A stretch of DNA of 64,000 bases from Megascapheus bottae (lineage: Eukaryota > Chordata > Mammalia > Rodentia > Geomyidae): positions 62,001 through 126,000 of the forward strand of contig JANJXV010000153.1 in assembly GCA_024803745.1 (NCBI GenBank), in the 5' to 3' direction. Shown piece after piece: positions 25,401-39,921 of this stretch; within the stretch, counting starts at the first letter, position 1; every line of letters begins with the position of its first letter. Under the pieces are notes generated by a model. That model did no database searches. It had not been told where the DNA came from and was given only the letters and a program-made list of their open reading frames with translations. Both the position numbers and the translations under genes were made by a program.

Positions 25401-28400
25401 TTCACACATCTCCACTCTGAGTTCACACACCGACATTCTGTGTCTTCACACACCTCCATTCTGTGACTTCACACACCTCGTTATATGACTTCACACACCT
25501 CCATTCTCTGACCTCACACACCTCAAATCTGAGTTCACACCCCTCCATAGTGTGACTTCACACACCTCCATTCTGTGACTTCACACACCCCCATTCTAAG
25601 ACTTCACACACCTCCATTCTATGACTTCACACACCTCCATTCTATGCCTTTACACACCTCCATTCTGTGACTTCACACACCTCCATTCTATGACATCACA
25701 CACCTCCATTCTATGACTTCACACACATCCATTCTTTGACCTCACACAACTCCATTTTGACTTCACACACCTCCATTCTGTGACTTCACACACCTGCATT
25801 TGTGACTTCACACACCACAATTTTGACTTCACACACGTCCATTCTTTGACTTCACACACCTCCATTTTGACTTCACACACTTCCATTCTGTGACTTCACA
25901 CACCTCCATTCTGTGACTTCACACACCTACATTGTTTGACTTCACACACCTCCATTTTGACTTCACACACCTCCATTCTATGACTTCACACACCTTCATT
26001 CTTACTTCAGAAACATCCATTCTATGACTTCACAAACCTCCCTTCTGTTAATTCACACACCTCCATTCTGGGTTCACACACCTCCATTTTGTGACTTCAC
26101 ACACCTCCATTCTATGACTTCACACCCCTCCATCTGTGACTTCACACACCTCCATTCTATGACTTCAAACACATCCATTCTGACTTCACACACTTACATT
26201 TTGACTTCAAAGACCTCATTTCTGTGACTTCACACACCTCCATTCTATGACTTCACACTCCTCCATTCTATGAGTTCACACACCTCCTTTCTGAGTTGAC
26301 AGACTTCCATTCTGTGACTTCACACACCTCCAATCTGACCTCACACACCTCCATTTTGTGATTTCACACACCTCCATTGTATGACTTCACAAACCTCCAT
26401 TCTTTGACTTCACACATCTCCATTCTATGAATTCACAAACCTCCATTTTGACTTCACACAACTCTATTATGTGACTTCCCACACCTGCCTTTTGTGACTT
26501 CACACACCTCCATTCTATGACATCACACCTCCATTCTATGACTTCACATCTCCATTCTATGACTTCACACACCAACATTTATGACTTCACACACCTCCAT
26601 TCTCTGACTTCACGCACCTCCATTCTGACATCACACACCTACATTCTATGACTTCACACACTTCCATTCTATGACTTCACACACCTCCATTCTGTGACTT
26701 CACTCACCTCCATTGTGAGTTCACACACCTCCATTCTGTGACTTCACACACCTTGATTCTCTGACTTCACACACCTCCATTCTACGATTTCACACACCTC
26801 CATTCTGTGACTTCACACATCTCCATTCTATGATTTCACACACCTCCATTCTGTCACTTCACACACCTCCAATCTGAGTTCACATACCTCCATTCTGTGA
26901 CTTCACACACCTCCTTTCTGAGTTGACACCCTTCCATTCTGTGACTTCACACACCTCCAATCTGACCTCACAAACCTCCATTCTATGACTTCACACACCT
27001 CCATTCTATGACTTCACACACCACCATTCTATGACTTCACACACCTCCTTTCTGAGTTGACACAATTCCATTCTGTGACTTCCCATACGCCCAATCTGAC
27101 CTCACACACCTCCATTCTATGACTTCACACACCTCCATTCTATGACTTCACACATCTCCATTCTTTGACTTCACACACCTCCATTCTATGAATTCACACA
27201 CCTCCATTCTTTGACTTCACACACCTCCACTCTGTGACTTCCCACACCTCCATTCTGAGAATTCACACACCTCCACTCTGTGACTTTACACACCTCCACT
27301 CTGTGACTACACACACCTCCATTTTGTGATTTCACACACCTCCATTTTATGACTTCACACACCTCCATTCTTTGACTTCACACATCTCCATTCTATGAAT
27401 TCACACACCTCCATTGTGACTTCACACAACTCTATTCTGTGACTTCACACACCTGCCTTCTGTGACTTCACACACCTCCATTCTATGACTTCACACCTCC
27501 ATTCTATGACTTCACATCTCCATTCTATGACTTCACACACCAACATTTATGAGGTCACACACCTCCATTCTGTGACTTCACACACCTCCATTCTGACATC
27601 ACACACCTACATTCTATGAGTTCACACACTTCCATACTATGACTTCACACATCTGCATTCTGTGACTTCACTCACCTCCTTGGTGAGTTCACACACCTCC
27701 ATTCTGTGACTTCACACACCTTGATTCTCTGACTTCACACACCTTCATTCTACGATTTTACACACCTCCATTCTGTGACTTCACACATCTCCATTCTATG
27801 ATTTCACCCACCTCCATTCTGTCACTTCACACAACTCCATTCTGAGTTCACACACCTCCATTCTGTGACTTCAGACACCTCCTTTCTGAGTTGACACACT
27901 TCCATTCTGTGACTTCACAAACCTCCAATCTGACGTCACACACCTCCATTCCATGACTTCACACACCTCCATTCTCTGACTTCAAAAACCAACATTCTAT
28001 GACTTCAAACACCTCCATTCTATGACTTCACACACCTCCATTCTGAGATTTCACACACCTCCATTCTGTGACTTTACACACCTCCACTCTGTGACTACAC
28101 ACACTTCCATTCTGTGATTTCACACACCTCCATTTTATGACTTCACACACCTCCATTCTCTGATTTCACACACCTCCATTGTGTAATTTCACACACTTCC
28201 AATGTTTGACTTCACCAACCAGCATTCCATGACTTCATACACATCCATTCTATGACTTCACACAACTCCTTTCTTTGACTTCACAAAATTTATTTTGATT
28301 TCACACAAATCCATTCCGTGACTTCACACACCTCCATTTGTGACTTCACACATCACAATTTTGACTTCACACACCTCCATTCTGTGACTTCACACACCTC

Positions 28401-28860
28401 CATTCTGAGTTAACACACCTCCATTTGTGACTTCACACACCTCCATTCTGACTTCACACACCTCCATTCTATGACTTCACACACTTCCATTCTATGACTT
28501 CACACACCTCCATTCTGTGACTTCACACACCTCCACTCTGAGTTCACACACCTCCATTCTGTGTCTTCACACACCTCCATTCTGTGACTTCACACACCTC
28601 GTTATATGACTTCACACACCTCCATTCTGTGACCTCACACACCACAAATCTGAGTTCACACCCCTCTATAGTGTGACTTCACACACCTCCATTCTGTGAC
28701 TTCACACACCCCCATTCTATGACTTCACACACCTCCATTCTATGACTTCACACACCTCCATTCTAGGCCTTTACACACCTCCATTCTGTGACTTCACACA
28801 CCTCCATTCTATGACATCACACACCATCATTCTGTGACCTCACACACCTCCATTCTATTA
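19441..28860. repeat. satellite with a 5.1-5.5-kb higher-order repeat
   Basis: Two long copies are visible, about 19,460-22,780 and 24,950-27,860. Matching landmarks are 19,589/25,077, 20,761/26,001 and 22,059/27,186. The offset falls from 5,488 to 5,127, so the second copy has lost units. A roughly 970-bp duplication (23,578/24,548) sits between them. A third partial copy starts near 28,190. No gene was seen. Confidence 0.78.
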
Positions 28861-31800
28861 CTTCACACACCTCCATTCTATGACTTCAGAAACCTACATT
28901 GTGACTTCTCACACCTCCATTCTATGAGTTCACACACCTGCATTGTGACTTCACACACCTCCATTCTCTGACTTCCCACACCTCCATTCTGACTTCACAC
29001 ACCTCCATTCTGACTTCACACACCTCAATTCTGTGACTTCACACACCTCCATTGTGACTTCATACACCTCCATTCTATGAGTTCACACACCTCCATTCTG
29101 ACTTCACACACTTGCATTGTATGACTTCACACAGCTCCATTCTAACTTCACACACCTCCATTCTATGACTTCGCACACCTCTATTCTGACGTCACACAAC
29201 TGCATTCTGTGACTTCACACACCTCCATTCTATGACTTCACACACCTCCATTCTGTGACTTCACACACCTCCACTCTGTGACTTTACACACCTCCATTCT
29301 GTGACTTCACACACTTCCATTCTGTGATTTCACACACAATCCAATCTATGACTTCACAAACCTCCATTCTTTGATTTCACACACCTCCATTCTATGACTT
29401 CACAAACCTGCATTGTCACTTCATACAACTCCATTCTGTGAATTCACACACCTCCTTTCTGTGACTTCACACACCTCCATACTATGACTTCCACACACCT
29501 CCATTCTTTGACTTCAAACACCTCAATTTTGAGTATACAAACCTCCATTCTGTGACTTCACACACCTCCATTCTGTGACTTCACACACCTCCATTCTATG
29601 ACTTCACACACCTCCATTCTATGACTTCACACACTTCCATTCTATGAGTTCACACACCTCCATTCGTTGACATCAAAAACCAACATTCTATGACTTCACA
29701 CAAGTCCATTTTGACTTCACACACCTCCATTCTATGAGTTCACACACCTCCATTTTATGACTTCACACACCTCCATTCTATGACTTCACACACCTCAATT
29801 CTATGACTTCACACACCTCCATTCTATGAGTTCACACACCTCCATTTTATGACTTCACACACCTCCATTCTATGACTTCACACACCTCCATTCTGTGATA
29901 TCACACACCTCCAATCTCACTTCACACACCTCCATTCTGTGACTTCACACACCTCCACTCTATGACTTCAAACACCTTCATTCTTACTTCACAAACATCC
30001 ATTCTGTGACTTCACACACCTCCATTCTTTGATTTCACACACCTCCATTCTATGACTTCACAAACCTGCATTGTCACTTCATACAACTCCATTCTGTGAA
30101 TTCACACACCTCCTTTCTGTGACTTCACACACCTCCATACTATGACTTCCACACACCTCCATTCTTTGACTTCAAACACCTCAATTTTGAGTACACAAAC
30201 CTCCATTCTGTGACTTCACACACCTCCATTCTGTGACTTCACACACCTCCATTCTATGACTTCACACACCTCCATTCTATGACTTCACACACCTCCATTC
30301 TATGAATTCACACTCCTCCATTCTGTGACTTCACACACCTCCATTCTATGACTTCACACACCTCCATTCTGTGACTTCACCCACCTCCATTCTGAGTTCA
30401 CATACCTCCATTCTGTGATTCACACACCTTCATTCTGTGACTTCACACACCTCCATTCTGTGACTTCACACACCTCCATTCTATGACTTCACACACCTCC
30501 ATTCTGTGACTTCACCCCCCTCCATTCTGAGTTCACACACCTCCATTCTATGACTTCACACACCTCCATTCTATGAATTCACACACCTCCATTCTGTGAC
30601 TTCACACACCTCCATTCTATGATTTCACACACCTCCATTCTATGACTTCACACACCTCCACTGTGACTTCACACACCTTGATTCTATGATTTCACATACC
30701 TCCATTCTGACTTCACACACCTGCATTCTATGACTTCACACACCTCAATTCTGACTTCACACAGCTCCATTGTGTGACTTCACAAAACTCCGTTCTATGA
30801 TTTCACACACCTCCATACTATGACTTCACACACCTCCATCTATGACTTCACACACCTCCATTCTGAGTTCACACACCTCCATTCTGTGACTTCACACACC
30901 TCCATTCTGACTTCACTCACCTCCATTGTATGACTTCACTCACCTCCATTCTGTGACTTCACACACCTCCATTCTATGACTTCACACACTTCAATTGTGA
31001 CGTCACACACCTCCATTCTATGAATTCACAAATCTCCATTCTATGACTTCACACACCTCCATTCTGACTTTACACACCTCCATTCTATGACTTCACAGAC
31101 CTCGAATCTGTGTCTTCAGTCACCTCCACTGTATGACTTCACACTGCTCCATTCTATGACTTCCCACACCTCCTTTCTATGACTTCACCCACCTCCCTTC
31201 TATGACCGCATACCTCCATTCGAGACTTCACACACCTCCATTGTGTGACTTCATACACCTCCATTCTGTGACTTCACACACCTCCATTCTTTGACTTCAC
31301 ACACCTCTACTCTATGACTTCACACACCTTCATTCTTACTTCACAAACATCGATTCTATGACTTCACACACCTCCATTCTATGATTTCACACACCTCCAT
31401 TCTGTGATTCACACACCTGCATTCTGTGTTCACACACCTCAATATTGTGACCTCACACACCTCGATTCTGACTTCACACACCTCCATTCTATGACTTCAC
31501 ACACCTCCATTCTTTGACTTCACACCCCGCCATTCCATGACTTCACAAACCTCCATTCTATGAGTTCACACACCTCCATTCTATGAGTTCACACACCTCC
31601 AATTTGACTTCACACACCTCCATTCTATGACTTCAAACACCTTCATTCTTACTTCAGAAACATCCATTCTCTGACTTCACACACCTCCATTCTATGACTT
31701 CACACACCTTCATTCTTACTTTAGAAACATCCATTCTATGACTTCACACACCTCCATTGTATGACTTCACAAACCTCTATTCTGTGACTTCACACACCTC

Positions 31801-33017
31801 CATTCTGGGTTCACATACCTCAATTCTGTGACTTCACACATGTCCATTCTAACTTCACACACCTCCATTCTATGACTTCACACACTTCCATTCTATGAGT
31901 TCACACACCTCCATTCGTTGACATCAAAAACCAACATTCTATGACTTCACACAAGTCCATTTTGACTTCACACACCTCCATTCTATGAGTTCACACACCT
32001 CCATTTTATGACTTCACACACCTCCATTCTATGACTTCACACACCTCAATTCTATGACTTCACACACCTCCATTCTATGAGTTCACACACCTCCATTTTA
32101 TGACTTCACACACCTCCATTCTATGACTTCACACACCTCCATTCTGTGATATCACACACCTCCAATCTCACTTCACACACCTCCATTCTGTGACTTCACA
32201 CACCTCCACTCTATGACTTCAAACACCTTCATTCTTACTTCACAAACATCCATTCTGTGACTTCACACACCTCCATTCTGTGACTTCACACACCTTCATT
32301 CTGACTTCAAAAACCTCCAGTCTGTGACTTCATACACCTCAATTCTGTGACTTCACACACCTCCATTCTGACTTCACACACCTCCATTCTATGACTTCAC
32401 ACACCTCCATTCTGTGACTTCACACACCTCCGTTTTGACTTCACACACTTCCATTCTGTGACTTCACACACCTCCATTCTGTGACTTGACACACCCCTAT
32501 TGTTTCACTTCACACACCTCCATTCTTTGACTTCACACACCTCCATTCCATGACTTCACACACCTCCATTCTATGAATTAACACACCTCCATTCTATGAG
32601 TTCACACACCTCCAATTTGACTTCACACACCTCCATTCTATGACTTCACACACCTTCATTCTTACTTCAGAAACATCCATTCTCTGAATTCACACACCTC
32701 CATTCTGTGACTTCACACACCTCCATTCTTCCTTCACACACCTCCATTCTATGACTTCACACACTTCCATTCTATGACTTCACACACCTCCATTCTGTGG
32801 CTTCACACACCTCCATTCTGAGTTCACACACCTCCATTCTGTGACTTCACACACCTCCATTCTGTGACTTCACACACCTCCTTTCTGTCACTTCACACAC
32901 CTCGATCCTATGACTTCACACACCTCCATTCTATGAATTCACACACCTCCATTCTATGACTTCACACACCTCCATTTTGACTTCACACACTTCAATTCTG
33001 TGACTTCACACACCTCC
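28861..33017. repeat. satellite with a 658-bp duplication, leading to the first LTR copy
   Basis: The segment around CCTCAATTTTGAGTA occurs at 29,521 and 30,179 (offset 658). Blocks here resemble parts of the LTR-bearing units further right. Examples are the TTCGTTGACATCAAAAACC marker near 29,665 and 31,918 and the TGATTCACACACCTGC marker near 31,404. No gene was seen. Confidence 0.7.
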
Positions 33018-33335
33018 TGTTGTGAGCCAGAGTGGAATCAAACTGTACCTTGGCTTGCATCAGACGATGGCTTTGTTGTCTTATTGCTTTCTGGCCCTAT
33101 TCTATGCAAATGACCTGAGAATTACCATATGAATGTAACATCTGGAGGTTCCTGGATCAGGAGGAGGGAAGAAGGGGGAGTGGAAAATAAACAGGCAGTC
33201 TCGGCAGTCTTTACCTGGACTGCGGACATCCCGGACCCTCTGTGTCTGTCTCTCTTCTCTTTCTTGCTAGTCCTTGCCCCCGATTTCAGGAACCCCAATC
33301 TGCGAACCGTGGTTTGCCGCCGGTTGGCCCCGGAA
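33018..33335 (+). mobile_element. solo LTR inside the satellite, copy 1 (318 bp)
   Basis: A non-satellite insert starts TGTTGTGAGCC and ends CCCCGGAA. It is flanked on both sides by ACCTCC (33012-33017 and 33336-33341), a 6-bp target-site duplication taken from a single satellite unit. It contains an octamer ATGCAAAT (33104-33111), a polyadenylation signal AATAAA (33186-33191), and a pyrimidine-rich TCTGTCTCTCTTCTC tract, so it reads as a plus-strand LTR. The 6-bp duplication suggests a class II ERV, but the 3' end is not the usual CA. The family is not recognised. Frames of about 73 codons across it are not genes. Confidence 0.75.
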
Positions 33336-36300
33336 ACCTCCATTCTGTGACTTCACACACCTCCATTCTCTGACTTCACACACCTCCATTCTTGGACTTC
33401 ACACACATCCATTCCATGACTTCACACACCTCAATTCTATGAGTTCACACACCTCCATTCTATGAGTTCACACACCTCCATTTTGACTTCACACACCTCC
33501 ATTCTATGACTTCACACACCTTCATTCTTACTTTAGGAAACATCCATTCTATGACTTCACAAACCTCCATTGTATGACTTCACAAACCTCGATTCTGTGA
33601 CTTCACACACCTCCATTCTGGGTTCACACACCTCAATTCTGTGACTTCACACATGTCCATTCTGACTTCACACACCTCCATTCTTTGACTTCACACACTT
33701 CCATTCTATGACTTCACACACCTCCATTCTTTGACTTCAAACACCTCAATTTTGAGTACACAAACCTCCATTCTGTGACTTCACACACCTCCATTATATG
33801 AATTCACACACCTCCATTCTATGACTTCACACACCTCCATTCTATGACTTCACACACCTCCATTCTATGAATTCACACTCCTCCATTCTGTGACTTCACA
33901 CACCTCCATTCTATGACTTCACACACCTCCATTCTGTGACTTCACCCACCTCCACTCTGAGTTCACATACCTCCATTCTGTGATTCACACATCTTCATTC
34001 TGTGACTTCACACACCTCCATTCTGTGACTTCACACACCTCCATTCTATGACTTCACACACCTCCATTCTGTGACTTCACCCACCTCCATTCTGAGTTCA
34101 CACACCTCCATTCTATGACTTCACACACCTCCATTCTATGAATTCACACACCTCCATTCTGTGACTTCACACAACTCCATTCTATGATTTCACACACCTC
34201 CATTCTATGACTTCACACACCTCCATTGTGACTTCACACACCTTGATTCTATGATTAAGCATACCTCCATTCTGACTTCACACACCTCCATTCTGACTTC
34301 ACACAGCTCCATTGTGTGAATTCACAAAACTCCATTCTATGATTTCACACACCTCCATACTATGACTTCACACACCTCCATCTATGACTTCACACACCTC
34401 CATTCTGAGTTCACACACCTCCATTCTGTGACTTCACACACCTCCATTCTGACTTCACTCACCTCCATTGTATGACTTCACTCACCTCCATTCTGTGACT
34501 TCACACACCTCCATTCTATGACTTCACACACTTCAATTGTGACGTCACACACCTCCATTCTATGAATGCACAAATCTCCATTCTATGACTTCACACACCT
34601 CCATTCTGACTTTACACACCTCCATTCTATGACTTCACAGACCTCGAATCTGTGTCTTCAGTCACCTCCACTGTATGACTTCACACTCCTCCATTCTATG
34701 ACTTCCCACACCTCCTTTCTATGACTTCACCCACCTCCCTTCTATAACCGCACACCTCCATTCGAGACTTCACACACCTCCATTGTGTGATTTCACACAC
34801 CTCCATTCTGTGACTTCACACACCTCCATTCTTTGACTTCACACACCTCTATTCTATGACTTCACACACCTTCATTCTTACTTCACAAACATCCATTCTA
34901 TGACTTCACACACCTCCATTCTGTGACTTCATACACCTCCATTCTGTGACTTCACACACCTCCATTCTATGACTTCACACAACTCCATTGTGACTTCACA
35001 CAACTCAATTCTATGATTTCACACACCTCCATTCTATGACTTCACACACCTCCCTTCTGACTTCACACACCTCCATTCTGTGACTTCACAAAACTCCATT
35101 CTATGATTTCAAACACCTCCATAGTATGACTTCACACACCTCCATCTATGACTTCACACACCTCCATTCTGAGTTCACACACCTCCATTCTGTGACTTCA
35201 CACACCTCCATTCTGACTTCACACACCTCCATTGTATGACTTCACACACCTCCATTCTGTGACTTCACACACTTCCATTATGACGTCACACATCTCTATT
35301 CTATGACTTCACACACCTGCATTCTGACTTCACACACCTCCATTCTATGACTTCACATACCTCGAATCTGTGACTTCACTCACCTCCACTCTATGACTTC
35401 ACACTCCTCCATTCTATGACTTCCCACACCTCCTTTCTATGACTTCACCCAACCCCATTCTATGACTTCACACCTCCATTCTGACTTCACACACCTCCAT
35501 TCTGTGACTTCACACACCTTCATTCTTACTTCACAAACATCCATTCTCTGACTTCACACACCTCCATTCTATGACTTCACAAACCTCCATTCTGTGACTT
35601 CACACACCTCCATTCTGAGTTCACACACCTCCTTTCTATGACTTCACACACTTCCATTCTATGACTTCACACACCTCCATTCTGTGGCTTCACACACCTA
35701 CATTCTGAGTTCACACACCTCCATTCTGTGACTTCACACACCTCGATCCTATGACTTCACACCTCCATTCTACGAATTCACACACCTCCATTTTGTGATT
35801 TCACAAACCTCCATTCTATGACTTCACACACCTCCATTCTGTGACTTCATACACCTCCATTCTGAGTTCACACACCTCCATTCTATGACTTCACACATCT
35901 CCATTCTATGACTTCACTCACCTCCATTCTGACTTCACACACCTCCATTCTGACTTCACACACCTCAATTCTATGACTTCACACACCTCATTTCTGAGTT
36001 GACACACCTCCATTCTGTGATTTAACACACCTCCAATCTGACTTCACACACCTCCATTCTATGACTTCACACACCTCCATTCGTTGACATCAAAAACCAC
36101 CATTCTATGACTTCACACAACTCCATTTTGACTTCACACACCTCCCTTCTATGAGTTCACACACCTCCATTTTATGACTTCATACACCTCCATTCTATGA
36201 CTTCACACACCTCAATTCTATGACTTCACACACCTCCATTCTATGACTTCACACACCTCCATTCTTTGACTTCACACACCTCCACTCTATGACTTCAAAC

Positions 36301-39300
36301 ACCTTCATTCTTACTTCACAAACATCCATTCTGTGACTTCCCACACCTCTCTTCTGTGACTTCACACCTGCATTCTGACATCACACACCTCTATTCTGTG
36401 AATTCACACACCTCAATTCTGTGACTTCACACACCTCCATTCTGACTTCACACACCTCCATTCTATGACTTCACACACCTCCATTCTGTGACTTCACACA
36501 CCTCCATTCTGACTTCACACTGCTCCATTCTATGACTTCGCACACCTCCATTCTGTGACTTCACACACCTCCATTCTATGACTTCACACACCTCCACTGT
36601 GATTTCACACACCTCCATTCTATGAGTTCACACACCTCCATTGTGACTTCACACACCTCAATTCTATGACTTCACACACCTCCATTCTGACTTCACACAC
36701 CTCCATTCTGTGACTTCAAACACTTCCATTTTATGATTTCACACACCTCCATTCTATGAATTCACACACCTCCATTCTTTGACTTCACACACCTCCATTC
36801 TATGAGTTCACACACCTCCATTCTGTGACTTCACCCACGTCCATTCTGAGTTCACACACCTCCATTCTGAGACTTCAAACACCTTCATTCTGTGACTTTA
36901 CACACCTCCATTCTATGACTTTACACACCTCCATTCTGTGACTTCATACACCTCCATTCTGTGACTTCACACACCTCCATTCTATGACTTCACACAACTC
37001 CATTGTGACTTCACACACCTCAATTCTTTGATTTCACACACCTCCATTCTCACTTCACACACCTCCATTCTATGACTTCACACACCTCCCTTCTGACTTC
37101 ACACAGCTCCATTCTGTGATTTCACAAAACTCCATTCTATGATTTGACACAACTCCATACTATGACATCACACACCTCCATCTATGACTACACACACCTC
37201 CATTCTGAGTTCAAACACCTCCATTCTGTGACTTCGCAGACATCAATTCTGACTTCACACACCTCAATTGTATGACTTCACACACCTCCATTCTGTGACT
37301 TCACACACCTCCATTCTTGGACTTCACACACCTCCATTCCATGACTTCACACACCTCAATTCTATGAGTTCACACACCTCCATTCTATGAGTTCACACAC
37401 CTCCATTTTGACTTCACACACCTCCATTCTGTGACTTCACAAAACTCCATTCTGTGATTACACAAACCTCCATACTATGACTTCACACACCTCCATCTAT
37501 GACTTCACACACCTCCATTCTGAGTTCACACACCTCCATTCTGTGACTTCACACACCTCCATTCAGACTTCACACACCTTCATTTTATGACTTCACAAAC
37601 ATACATTCTGTGACTTCACACATCTCCTTTCTGTGACTTCACACACCTTCATTCTGACTTCATACACCTCCATTCTCTGACTTCACACACCTCAATTCTG
37701 TGACTTGACACACCTCCATTCTGACTTCACACACCTCCATTCTATGGTTTCACACACCTCCATTCTATGACTTCACACACCTCCATTCTGTGACTTCACA
37801 CACCTCCATTCTGACTTCACACACCTCCATTCTGACTTCACACACCTCCATTCTGACTTCACACAGCTCCAGTCTATAAATTCACACACCTCCATTCTGT
37901 GACTTCACACACCACCTTTTTGACTTCATACACATCCATTCTGTGACTTCACACACCTCCATTCTGTGACTTCACACACCTCCGTCTTGACTTCACACAC
38001 TTCCAATCTGTGACTTCACACACCTCCATTCTGTGACTTCACACACCTCTATTGTTTCACTTCACACACCTCCATTCTTTGACTTCACACCCCGCCATTC
38101 CATGACTTCACAAAGCTCCATTCTATGAGTTCACACATCTCCATTCTATGAGTTTACACACCTCCAATTTGACTTCACACACCTCCATTCTATGACTTCA
38201 AACACCTTCATTCTTACTTCAGAAACATCCATTCTCTGACTTCACACACCTCCATTCTATGACTTCACACACCTTCATTCTTACTTTAGAAACATCCATT
38301 CTATGACTTCACACACCTCCATTGTATGACTTCACAAACCTCTATTCTGTGACTTCACACACCTCCATTCTGGGTTCACACACCTCAATTCTGTGACTTC
38401 ACACATGTCCATTCTAACTTCACACACCTCCATTCTATGACTTCACACACTTCCATTCTATGAGTTCACACACCTCCATTCGTTGACATCAAAAACCAAC
38501 ATTCTATGACTTCACACAAGTCCATTTTGTCTTCACACACCTCCATTCTATGAGTTCACACACCTCCATTTTATGACTTCACACACCTCAATTCTATGAC
38601 TTCACACACCTCCTTTCTATGAGTTCACACACCTCCATTTTATGACTTCACACACCTCCATTCTATGACTTCACACACCTCCATTCTGTGATATCACACA
38701 CCTCCAATCTCACTTCACACACCTCCATTCTGTGACTTCACACACCTCCACTCTATGACTTCAAACACCTTCATTCTTACTTCACAAACATCCATTCTGT
38801 GACTTCACACACCTCCATTCTGTGACTTCACACACCTTCATTCTGACTTCAAACACCTCCAGTCTGTGACTTCATACACCTCAATTCTGTGACTTCACAC
38901 ACCTCCATTCTGACTTCACACACCTCCATTCTATGACTTCACACACCTCCATTCTGTGACTTCACACACCTCCGTTTTGACTTCACACACTTCCATTCTG
39001 TGACTTCACACACCTCCATTCTGTGACTTCACACACACCTATTGTTTCACTTCACACACCTCCATTCTTTGACTTCACACACCTCCATTCCATGACTTCA
39101 CACACCTCCATTCTTTGAATTAACACACCTCCATTCTATGAGTTCACACACCTCCAATTTGACTTCACACACCTCCATTCTATGACTTCACACACCTTCA
39201 TTCTTACTTCAGAAACATCCATTCTCTGACTTCACACACCTCCATTCTATGACTTCACAAACCTCCATTCTGTGACTTCACACACCTCCATTCTGAATTC

Positions 39301-39603
39301 ACACACCTCCATTCTGTGACTTCACACACCTCCATTCTTCCTTCACACACCTCCATTCTATGACTTCACACACTTCCATTCTATGACTTCACACACCTCC
39401 ATTCTGAGTTCACACACCTCCATTCTGTGACTTCACACACCTCCATTCTGTGACTTCACACACCTCCTTTCTGTCACTTCACACACCTCGATCCTATGAC
39501 TTCACACACCTCCATTCTATGAATTCACACACCTCCATTCTATGACTTCACACACCTCCATTTTGACTTCACACACTTCAATTCTGTGACTTCACACACC
39601 TCC
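33018..39603. repeat. LTR-bearing higher-order unit 1 (6,586 bp)
   Basis: This unit runs from the first LTR to the start of the second. Its first 1.9 kb matches unit 2. Near 34,920 it jumps to sequence matching 42,784 in unit 2, so it lacks about 1.3 kb present in units 2 and 3. Smaller indels of one to three satellite units follow (43,590 and 43,870 regions of unit 2). Apart from the LTR it is all satellite. Confidence 0.78.
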
Positions 39604-39921
39604 TGTTGTGAGCCAGAGTGGAATCAAACTGTACCTTGGCTTGCATCAGACGATGGCTTTGTTGTCTTATTGCTTTCTGGCCCTATTCTATGCAAATGAC
39701 CTGAGAATTACCATATGAATGTAACATCTGGAGTTTCCTGGATCAGGAGGAGGGAAGAAGGGGGAGTGGAAAATAAACAGGCAGTCTCGGCAGTCTTTAC
39801 CTGGACTGCGGACATCCCGGACCCTCTGTGTCTGTCTCTCTTCTCTTTCTTGCTAGTCCTTGCCCCCGATTTCAGGAACCCCAATATGCGAACCGTGGTT
39901 TGCCGCCGGTTGGCCCCGGAA
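39604..39921 (+). mobile_element. solo LTR inside the satellite, copy 2
   Basis: This copy has the same insert, ends and ACCTCC flanks as copy 1, at an offset of exactly 6,586. I see two base differences from copy 1 (GGAGTTTCC for GGAGGTTCC, and AATATGCG for AATCTGCG). The shared insertion point shows it was copied with the satellite rather than inserted anew. Confidence 0.78.
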
